27,801 nucleotides of DNA from an uncultured Demequina sp. GTDB lineage: Bacteria; Actinomycetota; Actinomycetes; Actinomycetales; Demequinaceae. Made by a program: the position numbers and the translations under genes. This document shows positions 9,806 to 17,813 of this stretch, piece by piece (the first letter of the stretch is position 1; each line of letters starts with the position of its first letter). The stretch lies in NCBI GenBank assembly GCA_937925595.1, contig CALALQ010000171.1, positions 1 to 27,801 of the forward strand. Reading direction: 5' to 3'. Below the pieces are notes generated by a model. It was not told the origin of the DNA. It was given only the letters and a program-made list of their open reading frames with translations, and made no database searches.

Positions 9806-11268
9806 ACGATCCCATCCGCAGGGTCAGCGTCGTCATCCTGGTGATGTTCCTCGCGCTCATGGTCGCCGCGTCGTGGACCCAGGTCATTGAGGCAGGCTCG
9901 CTGAACTCCGATGCGCGCAATGTCCGCACCCTTTACCGGGAGTTCGGCAACTATCGCGGTCCGTTCATCGTTGACGGCGAGCGCATCGTGTACTCCAAGC
10001 CCATCGACGACCCCTTCAACTATCAGCGCACCTATGTGAACGGGCCGCTGTACGCCTCTGCCACGGGCTACTACTCCATCGTGTTCGGTCGCACCGCGCT
10101 CGAGCAGACGGAGAACTCGCTGCTCGCTGGCACCTCTGACGCCCTCTTCTGGAACCGACTGCGCGACCTGTTCAGCGGTGAGGAGCAGCGCGGCGCCTCC
10201 ATCGAACTCACGCTGCGCGCCAAGCTTCAAGAGGTGGCCGCCAAGTCGCTCGGCAAGAAGAAGGGCGCCGTGGTCGCGCTCGATCCCAAGACCGGCGCGA
10301 TCCTCGCCATGGTCACGAGTCCCACGTTCGACCCCGCGCTCCTCGCGGGCCACTCGAGCGCCAAGGTCAACGAGAACTACCAGGCACTCGACGGCGATCC
10401 GGACCGGCCGCTCATCAACCGAGCGATCGCGGGAGACACCTACCCGCCGGGATCGACGTTCAAGCTCATCGTCTCCTCCGCGGCTCTCGATGCTGGCTAC
10501 AACCCCAACTCCACGGTCTACGCGCCAGACGAGTTCCCCCTCCCTGGCTCGTCGAAGACCATCAAGAACTATGGCGGCGCCAAGTGCGGCAAGTCCCCTC
10601 AGATCACTCTTGAGCAGGCGCTCACGGTCAGCTGCAACACCGCCTTCGCGGACCTCGGCATCACGCTGGGCTGGGACGCTGTGCAGGCCAAGGCCGCGGA
10701 GTTCGGATGGACTGACACCTTCCGGGTGCCGCTCGTGGTCACCCCCTCTCGCCTGCCGGAGGGACCGGACGACGCTCAGGTCGCCATGAGCTCCCTTGGC
10801 CAGTTCGACGTTCGCGCCACTCCCATGCAGATGGCGATGGTCGCCGCGGCCATCGCCAACAACGGCCGCCTCATGACGCCGTACCTCGTGGACACGGCCC
10901 GGGCCAGCGACCTGACGATCATCGAGCAGTCGGAGCCGACGCTGTACTCGCGTCCTCTCACGACTCAGGACGCCTCAGAGCTCACCCAGATGATGGTCTC
11001 CGTCGTCGAGAACGGCACGGGAAAGGCCGCTCGCATCAGCGGCGTGACGGTAGCTGGCAAGACGGGCACGGCGGAGACCGGCAATGGCACGCCGCCCCAC
11101 GCGTGGTTCGTGGGCTTCGCCCCGGCTGAGGACCCCGTGGTCGCGATCGCGGTGATCGTGGAGAACGGCGGAGATCTCGGCTCCGAGGCGACGGGAGGCC
11201 GCGTCGCTGCGCCCATCGCCAAGACCGTCATGCAGGAGGCGATCCGCCTCAGCAGGGAGGGCTCATGA
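9802..11268 (+). CDS. pbpA: class B penicillin-binding protein PbpA
   Basis: 488 aa transpeptidase that cross-links peptidoglycan together with RodA. One N-terminal signal-anchor helix (about residues 8-26), a dimerisation/linker domain, then the transpeptidase domain with SxxK motif PPGSTFK (catalytic Ser218), SCN at 277-279 and KTGTAE at 420-425. The open frame continues upstream inside rodA in another frame, but the GTG at 9802 gives the expected N-terminus (MNDPIRRVSVVILV) and a 4-nt overlap. The stop overlaps the pknA ATG by 4 nt. Confidence 0.95.
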   Translation: MNDPIRRVSVVILVMFLALMVAASWTQVIEAGSLNSDARNVRTLYREFGNYRGPFIVDGERIVYSKPIDDPFNYQRTYVNGPLYASATGYYSIVFGRTALEQTENSLLAGTSDALFWNRLRDLFSGEEQRGASIELTLRAKLQEVAAKSLGKKKGAVVALDPKTGAILAMVTSPTFDPALLAGHSSAKVNENYQALDGDPDRPLINRAIAGDTYPPGSTFKLIVSSAALDAGYNPNSTVYAPDEFPLPGSSKTIKNYGGAKCGKSPQITLEQALTVSCNTAFADLGITLGWDAVQAKAAEFGWTDTFRVPLVVTPSRLPEGPDDAQVAMSSLGQFDVRATPMQMAMVAAAIANNGRLMTPYLVDTARASDLTIIEQSEPTLYSRPLTTQDASELTQMMVSVVENGTGKAARISGVTVAGKTGTAETGNGTPPHAWFVGFAPAEDPVVAIAVIVENGGDLGSEATGGRVAAPIAKTVMQEAIRLSREGS

Positions 11269-12203
11269 CGCTGCAGGCAGGCACCACCCTTGCCGGGAGG
11301 TACACACTGACGTCCCTCATCGCCGTAGGCGGCATGGGCGAGGTGTGGAAGGCGCAGGACGGGGACCTCAATCGCACCGTCGCGGTGAAGGTCCTCAAGG
11401 ACACGGCCCATGGCAACGAGACGTTCCTGCGTCGCTTCCGCAATGAGGCGAAGAACGCCGCGGGCCTCGCCCATCCCAACATCGCCCAGGTCTACGACTA
11501 TGGCGACCACGACGGCACCGCGTTCCTCGTCATGGAGTACGTCGACGGCGAGCCGCTCAGCACGATTTTCGAGCGCGAGCGCACCATCTCCGAGGCGCGA
11601 CTGGTGCGCATCCTCACGGAGACCGCCCATGGCTTGGAGGCCGCTCACGCCGCGCACGTCATGCACCGCGACATCAAGCCGGGCAACCTGCTCGTCTTTG
11701 GCGACGACCGCGTCAAGATCACCGACTTCGGGGTCAGCCGCGGCATGGACCAGACCACTCTCACCGCCACGGGAATGGTGATGGGCACTGCTCAGTACCT
11801 CGCGCCGGAACTGGCGCTCGGCAAGCCGGCGACCCCAGCGTCGGACATCTATGCGCTGGGAATCATCGCCTACGAAGCCGTGATGGGAAAGCGCCCCTTC
11901 ACCGCCGCCAACGCCGTCGATATCGCGATCGCACAGGTGAATGAGCCCGTGCCCCCGCTGCCGGCAACCGTGTCATCGGGCATGCGAGAGCTGATCGCCC
12001 TGCTGCTCGAGAAGAATCCGCGCAAGCGTCCGCGCACCGCCCAAGAGCTGCTGCGGGTTCTCGCCGCCATGCAGGTGCCCGACGCTGCCCCGCCTCCCGC
12101 AGCACCGGCACCAGAGGTTTCCGAGGCCAAGCGACGCATGCCGCCAAGCATCGCTCCGCGCGAATACCGGCCACGACCAGATGTGCGCCGCTCACAGCCA
12201 TGA
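11265..12203 (+). CDS. pknA: Ser/Thr protein kinase PknA, apparently without a membrane anchor
   Basis: 312 aa Hanks-type kinase. Glycine loop IAVGGMGEVW (Ala in place of the first Gly, as I recall from mycobacterial PknA), Lys42 in VAVKVLK, HRDIKPGNLLV with Asp136, DFGVSR at 154-159, activation loop with several Thr (MDQTTLTATGMVMGT) and APE-like YLAPELALG. After residue ~275 there is only a short Pro/Ala-rich and basic tail with no hydrophobic segment, whereas characterised PknA proteins have a transmembrane helix. It would therefore be cytosolic. ATGA overlap with pbpA shows coupled translation; pknB follows after 61 nt. Confidence 0.93.
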   Translation: MTLQAGTTLAGRYTLTSLIAVGGMGEVWKAQDGDLNRTVAVKVLKDTAHGNETFLRRFRNEAKNAAGLAHPNIAQVYDYGDHDGTAFLVMEYVDGEPLSTIFERERTISEARLVRILTETAHGLEAAHAAHVMHRDIKPGNLLVFGDDRVKITDFGVSRGMDQTTLTATGMVMGTAQYLAPELALGKPATPASDIYALGIIAYEAVMGKRPFTAANAVDIAIAQVNEPVPPLPATVSSGMRELIALLLEKNPRKRPRTAQELLRVLAAMQVPDAAPPPAAPAPEVSEAKRRMPPSIAPREYRPRPDVRRSQP

Positions 12204-12264
12204 GCGCCGGAAATGCCACAATAGTTCGAAGCACACGGCCGCTGGGGCCGCGGAGGGACAGCAG

Positions 12265-14370
12265 ATGAGCGAGAACGCGAAGATCCTCGCGGGCAGGTAT
12301 GAGGTCGGCGACCTCATTGGTCGCGGAGGAATGGCCGAGGTTCACATCGGCTATGACACGCGCCTTGGCCGCACCGTCGCGATCAAGATACTGCGCGCAG
12401 ACCTCGCTCGCGACCCCTCCTTCCAGACGCGCTTCCGCCGCGAGGCTCAAGCAGCTGCGGGTCTCAACCACCCCGCGATCGTCGCCGTCTACGACACGGG
12501 CGAGGACACCGTGCTGAGCTCCACCGGAGTTCCGCAGGCCGTGCCGTTCATCGTCATGGAGTACGTCGAGGGGCACACGGTTCGCGACATCCTCAAGGGC
12601 GATGTCGCCGCCCCCATCGACGAGGCCGTAGAGATCATCACGGGCGTGCTGTCCGCGCTTGAGTACTCGCACCACGCGGGACTGGTCCACCGTGACATCA
12701 AGCCCGCGAACGTCATGCTCACCCCCACGGGCGCGGTCAAGGTCATGGACTTCGGCATCGCCAGGGCACTGGCCGACGCTGGGCAGACGATGACCCAGAC
12801 GCAGGCTGTCGTTGGCACGGCTCAGTACCTGTCGCCAGAGCAGGCGCGCGGCGAGACCGTTGACGCCCGCTCCGACCTGTACTCGACCGGCTGCCTGCTG
12901 TTCGAGCTGCTCACGGGACGTCCACCGTTCATCGGCGACTCTCCCGTGTCCGTCGCCTACCAGCACGTTCGCGAGCAGCCGCCGCGGCCGTCGCAGTACG
13001 CATCCGACGTGCCGCAGGCCCTCGACCAGATCGTGCTGCGAGCGCTCGCCAAGGACCGCAACGAGCGCTACTCGAACGCCGGCGAGTTCCTCGCCGATCT
13101 GCGCGCCTTCACGGCCGGCGACCCCGTTGACCCGTCGACCGGCTCGATCGTCGTTGGCGGCGCCGCGGGTGCTGCGGCGGGCGCTGCGGCCGCAGGTCTC
13201 GACGACCGCGCCGCCATCGCCGAGCAGGCCACGCAGGCGATGCCTGCGGTCGTGGACACCGGCGCCACCGCCGTCATGCCCACGCAGCCCGCACCCACCG
13301 CACCCACCGAGGTGCAGCCTGCCGCGCCCTGGGCTGCCATCGCCTCGGTTCCGCCGGTGGGAACGGACACGTTGGCAGATCCGCTTGACCCTTCGCTTCC
13401 CGACGAGGAGGACGAGGAGCGCAAGCGCCGCATGCGCCAGTACTGGCTGCTCGGCGGTGCTGCCGTGGCCGCAATCCTCATCATCGTCGCGCTGTTCCTG
13501 TTCTCCCGTGATGACAGCGCTCCCACGCCAAGCGCGAGCGGTGTGGCGATCCCCGACCTCGTGGGTCTCACCGAGGAGCAGGCGACCAAGGCCCTCGATG
13601 AGCTGGGTCTCATCGCCGTCATCGACCACGAGCCCTCCGATGAGGTGGAGAAGGACCTCGTCACTCGGACGGATCCCGCGTTCGGGGCTCAGGTTGACCC
13701 CGGATCGCGGGTCACAGTGTTCCTGTCCTCCGGCCCCTCGGAGCTTGAGGTGCCCGACGTCAGAGGACTCACGCAAGAGGAGGCCCTCGCCCTTCTCGAC
13801 GAAGCGGGCCTCAACGTGCTGCGCATCGACATCGTCAATGACTGGGAGATCGAGAAGGACCGTGCCGTCGGCACCGATCCTGCCGCCGGTGAGCCCATCG
13901 CCGCTGGTGCGGGAGTGGTCCTACAGATCGCGAGCGGCCACGTGGATGTCCCCGACGTCACCGGAATGACCGAGGACGAGGCGCGCGCTGTGCTCGACGA
14001 GCTCGGCCTGCAGGTCACGACCAAGCGCACGGAGACGAGCTCCAAGCCCGAAGGCACGGTGACCAAGCAGAGCCCCAAGGCGGGACTCACCGACATCGGA
14101 TCGACCATCACCATCACCGTGGCGACCAAGCCCACCACGGCGGAGGTTCCCAACGTCGTGGGCATGACGCAGGCTGAGGCGACTCAGGCGCTCATCGACG
14201 CCGGCTTCAAGGTGACGGTCAAGCCCCAGCCCTCGGATGAGCAGCCCAATGGCGTGGTCTTCGCCCAGAGCCCCGACGCGGGAATCTCGCTTGGCATCAA
14301 GCAGCCCGTGACGATCTTCGTCTCGACCGGCCCTGCTCCTGAGCCGCCGCCGGACGACGAGAGCGCGTAA
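12265..14370 (+). CDS. pknB: Ser/Thr protein kinase PknB with four PASTA domains
   Basis: 701 aa from the ATG at 12265, which has a GGAGGG ribosome site 7 nt upstream; the frame is open 84 nt further but without such support. Kinase domain 11-280: glycine loop IGRGGMAEV, Lys41, HRDIKPANVML with Asp144, DFGIAR, Thr-rich activation loop (TMTQTQAVVGT). An Ala/Pro-rich juxtamembrane linker, a membrane helix at 393-413 (YWLLGGAAVAAILIIVALFLF trimmed ends), then four PASTA repeats beginning at VAIPDLVGLT, LEVPDVRGLT, VDVPDVTGMT and AEVPNVVGMT. PASTA domains sense muropeptides or lipid II outside the cell. A Pro/Asp/Glu tail ends the protein. Converges with trpG, 18 nt apart. Confidence 0.96.
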   Translation: MSENAKILAGRYEVGDLIGRGGMAEVHIGYDTRLGRTVAIKILRADLARDPSFQTRFRREAQAAAGLNHPAIVAVYDTGEDTVLSSTGVPQAVPFIVMEYVEGHTVRDILKGDVAAPIDEAVEIITGVLSALEYSHHAGLVHRDIKPANVMLTPTGAVKVMDFGIARALADAGQTMTQTQAVVGTAQYLSPEQARGETVDARSDLYSTGCLLFELLTGRPPFIGDSPVSVAYQHVREQPPRPSQYASDVPQALDQIVLRALAKDRNERYSNAGEFLADLRAFTAGDPVDPSTGSIVVGGAAGAAAGAAAAGLDDRAAIAEQATQAMPAVVDTGATAVMPTQPAPTAPTEVQPAAPWAAIASVPPVGTDTLADPLDPSLPDEEDEERKRRMRQYWLLGGAAVAAILIIVALFLFSRDDSAPTPSASGVAIPDLVGLTEEQATKALDELGLIAVIDHEPSDEVEKDLVTRTDPAFGAQVDPGSRVTVFLSSGPSELEVPDVRGLTQEEALALLDEAGLNVLRIDIVNDWEIEKDRAVGTDPAAGEPIAAGAGVVLQIASGHVDVPDVTGMTEDEARAVLDELGLQVTTKRTETSSKPEGTVTKQSPKAGLTDIGSTITITVATKPTTAEVPNVVGMTQAEATQALIDAGFKVTVKPQPSDEQPNGVVFAQSPDAGISLGIKQPVTIFVSTGPAPEPPPDDESA

Positions 14371-14388
14371 CGCCGCCCTGCGAACGGA

Positions 14389-15009
14389 CTACTTGCGTAC
14401 GAGGGGCGACAGTCCTGCGGACCTGCCCTCAGCGTCGGGCATTCCGCAGATCTCCAGCCAGTTCGCAAGGAGGCGGTGACCACCCTCGGTGAGCACGGAC
14501 TCCGGGTGGAACTGCACGCCGATGAGCGGCAGCTCGCGGTGCTGCAGTCCCATGATGATGCCCGACGCCGTGGTTGCGGTGACCTCGAGCTCTTCAGGAA
14601 CCGTGGGGTTCTCCACGGCGAGCGAGTGGTAGCGCGTCGCGGTGAAGGGCGAGGGCAGCCCGGTGAGCACCGAGGCGCCCTCGTGCTCGACGAGCGAGGT
14701 CTTGCCGTGCATGAGCTCAGGGGCGTGCGAGACGACTCCGCCGTAGACCTCCGCGAGCGCCTGGTGACCAAGACACACGCCGAGCATGGGCGTCTTGGTC
14801 TGCGCGCATTCGCGGATGACACTCATCGAAGAGCCGGCTTCCGCCGGGGTGCCGGGACCGGGCGAGACCAGCACGCCGTCGAACTCGGACACGGGAGGGT
14901 GCGGCACGTCGTTGCGCACAACCACGGTCTCAGCGCCCATCTGCCGCAGGTAGCCCACGATCGTGTAGACGAACGAGTCATAGTTGTCGATCACCAGGAT
15001 GCGCGTCAC
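14389..15009 (-). CDS. pabA: class I glutamine amidotransferase (PabA/TrpG)
   Basis: 206 aa. Supplies ammonia from glutamine to an aminodeoxychorismate or anthranilate synthase. ILVIDNYDSFVYTIVGYL at the N-terminus, oxyanion SPGPGTPAEAG, nucleophile Cys79 in LGVCLGHQ, and His168/Glu170 in VQFHPES. Neither component I nor other trp/pab genes are nearby, and this location beside pknB and sortase E is usual in actinobacteria, so folate (pabA) or an amphibolic role is likely but trpG cannot be excluded. GTG start overlaps the stop of the 55-aa membrane protein by 4 nt. Confidence 0.9.
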   Translation of the reverse strand: MTRILVIDNYDSFVYTIVGYLRQMGAETVVVRNDVPHPPVSEFDGVLVSPGPGTPAEAGSSMSVIRECAQTKTPMLGVCLGHQALAEVYGGVVSHAPELMHGKTSLVEHEGASVLTGLPSPFTATRYHSLAVENPTVPEELEVTATTASGIIMGLQHRELPLIGVQFHPESVLTEGGHRLLANWLEICGMPDAEGRSAGLSPLVRK

Positions 15010-15173
15010 GATTCGTCTCCCACGCTCTGCTCTTGAATGTTGAAGGTCTCAGCGACCCAAGGGAAAACGTACTCGAACAGCACCCACACGATCGCCGCGA
15101 GGATGATCACGAGCACGATGGCGCGCAGCCAGCGCGGACCAGGGAGCACGTTCCAGATGGCGGGGAAGATCAT
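15006..15173 (-). CDS. 55-aa single-span membrane protein
   Basis: A short gene embedded between sortase E and the amidotransferase. It starts with the ATG at 15171-15173, overlapping the sortase stop by 4 nt (ATGA), and its TGA overlaps the amidotransferase GTG by 4 nt (GTGA). This double coupling is strong evidence that it is translated. The protein begins MIFPAIWNVLPGPRWLRAIV, has one helix around residues 17-40 (AIVLVIILAAIVWVLFEYV) and ends in an acidic, polar tail. A protein of this size in this place is common in actinobacteria; its function is unknown, perhaps linked to the sortase. Confidence 0.85.
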   Translation of the reverse strand: MIFPAIWNVLPGPRWLRAIVLVIILAAIVWVLFEYVFPWVAETFNIQEQSVGDES

Positions 15174-15958
15174 TCAGCCACCTCAAACAGCTCCGCTGGG
15201 ACGCCGTTGCCCACGGGACTCCAGTACTCCATCTCACCCCAGACCACGAAGCGCTCCGCGGCGGAGAACATGGGATGGCACGTGGTGAGCGTGATGTAGT
15301 GGTTGTCCGGCGCCTCGCCGGGCTTGTTGGGAACGGGAGCGATGACGCGCACGGCGCTTGGCAGCACGATCTCGGAACCGGTCATGCGGTACACGTACCA
15401 GGCGTCCTTGGTCTGCACGATGAGCGCGTCGCCCTTCTTGAGCTCCGCAATGCGGTTGAACGGCTTGCCATACGTGGTGCGATGCGCGGAGATCGCGAAG
15501 TTGCCCTTGGCGCCGGGCATGCCCGTGCCGGGGTAGTGGCCGATGCCGAGGCGGTCAAGGATCGTGTGCCGATCCACGCCCTGCGTGATGGGCTTGATGT
15601 AGTCCTCACCCCAGCGCGGCACGTAGAACGTCGCGAAGGTGGTGCCGAACCCCGGCTCCTTCATGACGTCAGCGGTGTCCGGCGACAGCTTGAGCTTGTC
15701 CGGGATGGTCTGCGGGCCGTTGTCCGCGATCTCGCCGGCCTTGATCTGAGGGGTATACGCCCACTCGAGCTCCTTGACCGTCTCCTCTTGAATGCTGTTG
15801 GCCTCAATGTCTGTGTAGAACAGCTGCCACACGACGTACAGGCCCAGCACCGCACCCGCGATGATCATGAGCTCACCGATGAGCGCGACGAAGCGCGAGC
15901 CGCGGTGACGTGCCTCAGCCTGGCTCGAGTCGCTCACGGGGGTGTCGACGAGACTCAT
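15170..15958 (-). CDS. srtE: class E sortase
   Basis: 262 aa from the ATG at 15956-15958. Housekeeping transpeptidase that attaches LAxTG-bearing proteins to the actinobacterial wall. One membrane helix (about residues 23-45), a long spacer, then the sortase barrel: His159 in FAISAHRTTYG, Cys227 in ITLTTCHPMFS and Arg236 in AERFVVW. A TACGCT -10-like box ends 9 nt before the ATG; an upstream TTG at 15995-15997 is in frame but less likely. No LAxTG substrate is encoded in this window. First gene of a three-gene coupled operon. Confidence 0.93.
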   Translation of the reverse strand: MSLVDTPVSDSSQAEARHRGSRFVALIGELMIIAGAVLGLYVVWQLFYTDIEANSIQEETVKELEWAYTPQIKAGEIADNGPQTIPDKLKLSPDTADVMKEPGFGTTFATFYVPRWGEDYIKPITQGVDRHTILDRLGIGHYPGTGMPGAKGNFAISAHRTTYGKPFNRIAELKKGDALIVQTKDAWYVYRMTGSEIVLPSAVRVIAPVPNKPGEAPDNHYITLTTCHPMFSAAERFVVWGEMEYWSPVGNGVPAELFEVAE

Positions 15959-16065
15959 GGTGCGACCAGCGTACGTGACGTGCGAACGGAGGGACAACGT
16001 CGGCGGTGGGCGGGGTGTACGCGCTCGGCTACTCTTGTCCCCAGCATGTAGCCCAGGAGGAAACC

Positions 16066-16314
16066 GTGCCCGAATCCAAGAAGCGCGACAAGAAGCAGGC
16101 CGTCAAGGTGCCTCGCAACGTGGGAAAGGTCTCCACGGAGAACCCCAAGTGGCTGCTCCCCACCGCAATCACGCTGCTCGTGCTCGGCCCCACCTGGATC
16201 ATCATCTACTACATCTCCAAGGGCCGCCTCCCGCTGGACATTCACCACTGGAACATCGGCATCGGCTTCGCGCTGCTCATGGCGGCGATGCTGCTCTTCA
16301 CCCGCTGGAAGTAG
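16066..16314 (+). CDS. crgA: cell division protein CrgA
   Basis: 82 aa. CrgA is a two-helix membrane protein that interacts with FtsZ, FtsQ, FtsI and PBPs and coordinates septation in actinobacteria. Basic N-terminus (PESKKRDKKQAVKVP), then helices at about 30-51 (LLPTAITLLVLGPTWIIIYY) and 62-80. The family-type stretch NPKWLLPTAI is present. The GTG at 16066 sits 5 nt after AGGAGG. A -10-like TACTCT lies at 16030-16035. Divergent from the sortase operon. Confidence 0.93.
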   Translation: MPESKKRDKKQAVKVPRNVGKVSTENPKWLLPTAITLLVLGPTWIIIYYISKGRLPLDIHHWNIGIGFALLMAAMLLFTRWK

Positions 16315-16323
16315 TCCCGCCCC

Positions 16324-16412
16324 TGGGGAAAACTCAAGTTACACGCGTGTAGTTATCCCCGATTGGGGACAAGGCTGGGGAAAACTACACCGGTGTAGTT
16401 CCTAATTGGGGA
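16324..16412. repeat. tandem palindromic element between convergent genes
   Basis: Two related units. Unit 1 (16324-16369) runs TGGGGAAAACT, then ACACGCGTGT, then AGTTATCCCC and GATTGGGGA. Unit 2 (16376-16412) runs TGGGGAAAACT with the perfect 18-bp palindrome AACTACACCGGTGTAGTT at 16383-16400, then AATTGGGGA. In unit 1, GGGGAAAACT pairs with AGTTATCCCC with one mismatch, giving an outer stem. On the minus strand the unit 2 stem is followed by TTCCCC. It could be a bidirectional terminator for crgA and the rhomboid gene, or a repeated protein-binding site. Confidence 0.75.
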
Positions 16413-17181
16413 TACGCCGACGCTGGGCTCGCCGATCCACTCCCCGCAGCATCGCGAACATCACCACAGCCCCGGCAATGGCACCACCGAGGTGACCCTG
16501 CCACGAGATGCCGTTGATGAAGAAGCCCGCGACGAGCCAGATGCCCGCGGATGCCAGCAGCGACTGAGCGGACAGATTGAGCTTCATCAGCACCACAGCG
16601 AACGCGGCGATGAGGCCGAAGATTGCTCCAGAGGCGCCGCCGTGCACATTGCCAGTCCCCAGCAGCATGATCGCCGCCGAGCCGCCGATCACCGACGCGA
16701 GGTAGACGCCGACGAAGCGGAGCCGTCCCAGCACCGGCTCAAGCTGCGTGCCGAACTGCCACAGCACAAACATGTTGATCGCGAGGTGCAGGAAGCCGAA
16801 ATGCAGGAAGCCACTGGAGATCCAGCGGTACCAGTCGTGGCCGAACTCCTCAAGGCCGGGAACGCCGCGAGGCCAAAGCCCCCAGTCAATGATCCAGCGG
16901 CTCTCACCGAGCACGAGGTGGCCGTAGGCAAACGCGAGCACGCTCGCTGCCATGAGCGCGTACGTCGCCCACGGTGTTCCGTTTGCGGAGACAAAGCCCA
17001 GCCGGTTCACCACCGGACCGACGCGCGAGGCCTCCTGCTTCACGCAGTCAACGCACTGGATGCCCACGGGCGCTGGCCGCTGGCAGTCAGGGCAGGTGGG
17101 GCGACCGCACCGCTGACAGGTCACATAGGTGACCCGGTCAGGGTGGCGCGGGCAGACCGGAGGCGCGGCAGCGTCGGTCAT
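16402..17181 (-). CDS. rhomboid-family intramembrane serine protease with zinc-finger N-terminus
   Basis: 259 aa. The first 46 residues carry a B-box-like zinc-binding pattern: Cys10, His13, Cys22, Cys25, Cys30, Cys33, Cys43, Cys46. Six to seven membrane helices follow. Rhomboid signatures are HLAINMF (Asn136), GGASGAIFG with nucleophile Ser184, and WQGHLGG with catalytic His230. It lies 5 nt after the ppiA stop, so the two are co-transcribed. Substrates of actinobacterial rhomboids are mostly unknown. The stop codon abuts the palindrome at 16383-16400. Confidence 0.94.
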   Translation of the reverse strand: MTDAAAPPVCPRHPDRVTYVTCQRCGRPTCPDCQRPAPVGIQCVDCVKQEASRVGPVVNRLGFVSANGTPWATYALMAASVLAFAYGHLVLGESRWIIDWGLWPRGVPGLEEFGHDWYRWISSGFLHFGFLHLAINMFVLWQFGTQLEPVLGRLRFVGVYLASVIGGSAAIMLLGTGNVHGGASGAIFGLIAAFAVVLMKLNLSAQSLLASAGIWLVAGFFINGISWQGHLGGAIAGAVVMFAMLRGVDRRAQRRRIPN

Positions 17182-17186
17182 AGAGC

Positions 17187-17729
17187 TTAGTCGTCGGTGA
17201 CGGTGACGCCCGTGATCATGACGTCCTCAAGGGGACGGTCACGGCCGTCGACGGGCGTGGTTGCGATCTTGTCCACAACTGCCTTGGACGCGTCATCGAC
17301 CACTTTGCCGAAGATGGTGTGCGCGCCGTTGAGGTGCGGGGTGGGGCCAACGGTGATGAAGAACTGCGAGCCGTTGGTGCCTCCCGGCTTGCCCGTGATG
17401 GGGTTGAGGCGCTTGCCAGCATTCGCCATCGCGAGCAGGTACGGCTCGGAGAAGCGCAGCTCAGGGTGGATCTCGTCGTCGAAGGTGTAGCCGGGGCCGC
17501 CGGTGCCGGTGCCCAGCGGGCAGCCACCCTGGATCATGAAGCCATCGATGACGCGGTGGAACACCACGCCGTTGTAGAACGGCTCGTGGCTGGGCTCACC
17601 CGTCTCCGGATCCCGCCACTCCTTCTCGCCACTTGCGAGTCCCACGAAGTTCGCCACGGTGACGGGCGCGTGGTTGGGGTACAGCTCCACGGTGATGTCG
17701 CCCGCGGTCGTCTCAATCGTTGCCTTCAT
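17187..17729 (-). CDS. ppiA: cyclophilin-type peptidyl-prolyl cis-trans isomerase
   Basis: 180 aa cytoplasmic cyclophilin. Catalytic-core motifs VVFHRVIDGFMIQGG (Arg and Phe of the active site), GTNGSQFFITVGPTPHLNG-AHTIFGKV are present. The frame is open about 400 nt further upstream, but that extension has no cyclophilin character. The ATG at 17727-17729 begins the family N-terminus MKATIETTAGDITVELY. An AACAAT box ends 6 nt before the ATG, compatible with a leaderless transcript. Followed after 5 nt by the rhomboid gene. Confidence 0.95.
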   Translation of the reverse strand: MKATIETTAGDITVELYPNHAPVTVANFVGLASGEKEWRDPETGEPSHEPFYNGVVFHRVIDGFMIQGGCPLGTGTGGPGYTFDDEIHPELRFSEPYLLAMANAGKRLNPITGKPGGTNGSQFFITVGPTPHLNGAHTIFGKVVDDASKAVVDKIATTPVDGRDRPLEDVMITGVTVTDD

Positions 17730-17748
17730 AAGGTCATTGTTCCACGGG

Positions 17749-17758
17749 TATCTAGATA
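17749..17758. promoter_or_regulatory. TATCTAGATA palindrome in the divergent ppiA promoter region
   Basis: A perfect 10-bp AT-rich palindrome between divergent genes. It contains possible -10 hexamers on both strands (TAGATA on plus) and is the likely transcription start region for the gene at 17814. Confidence 0.35.
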
Positions 17759-17813
17759 GTGAATTGCGTGGCACGATGGACGAAGACGGGAAAGCCTGGT
17801 GAAAGGACTGGTC

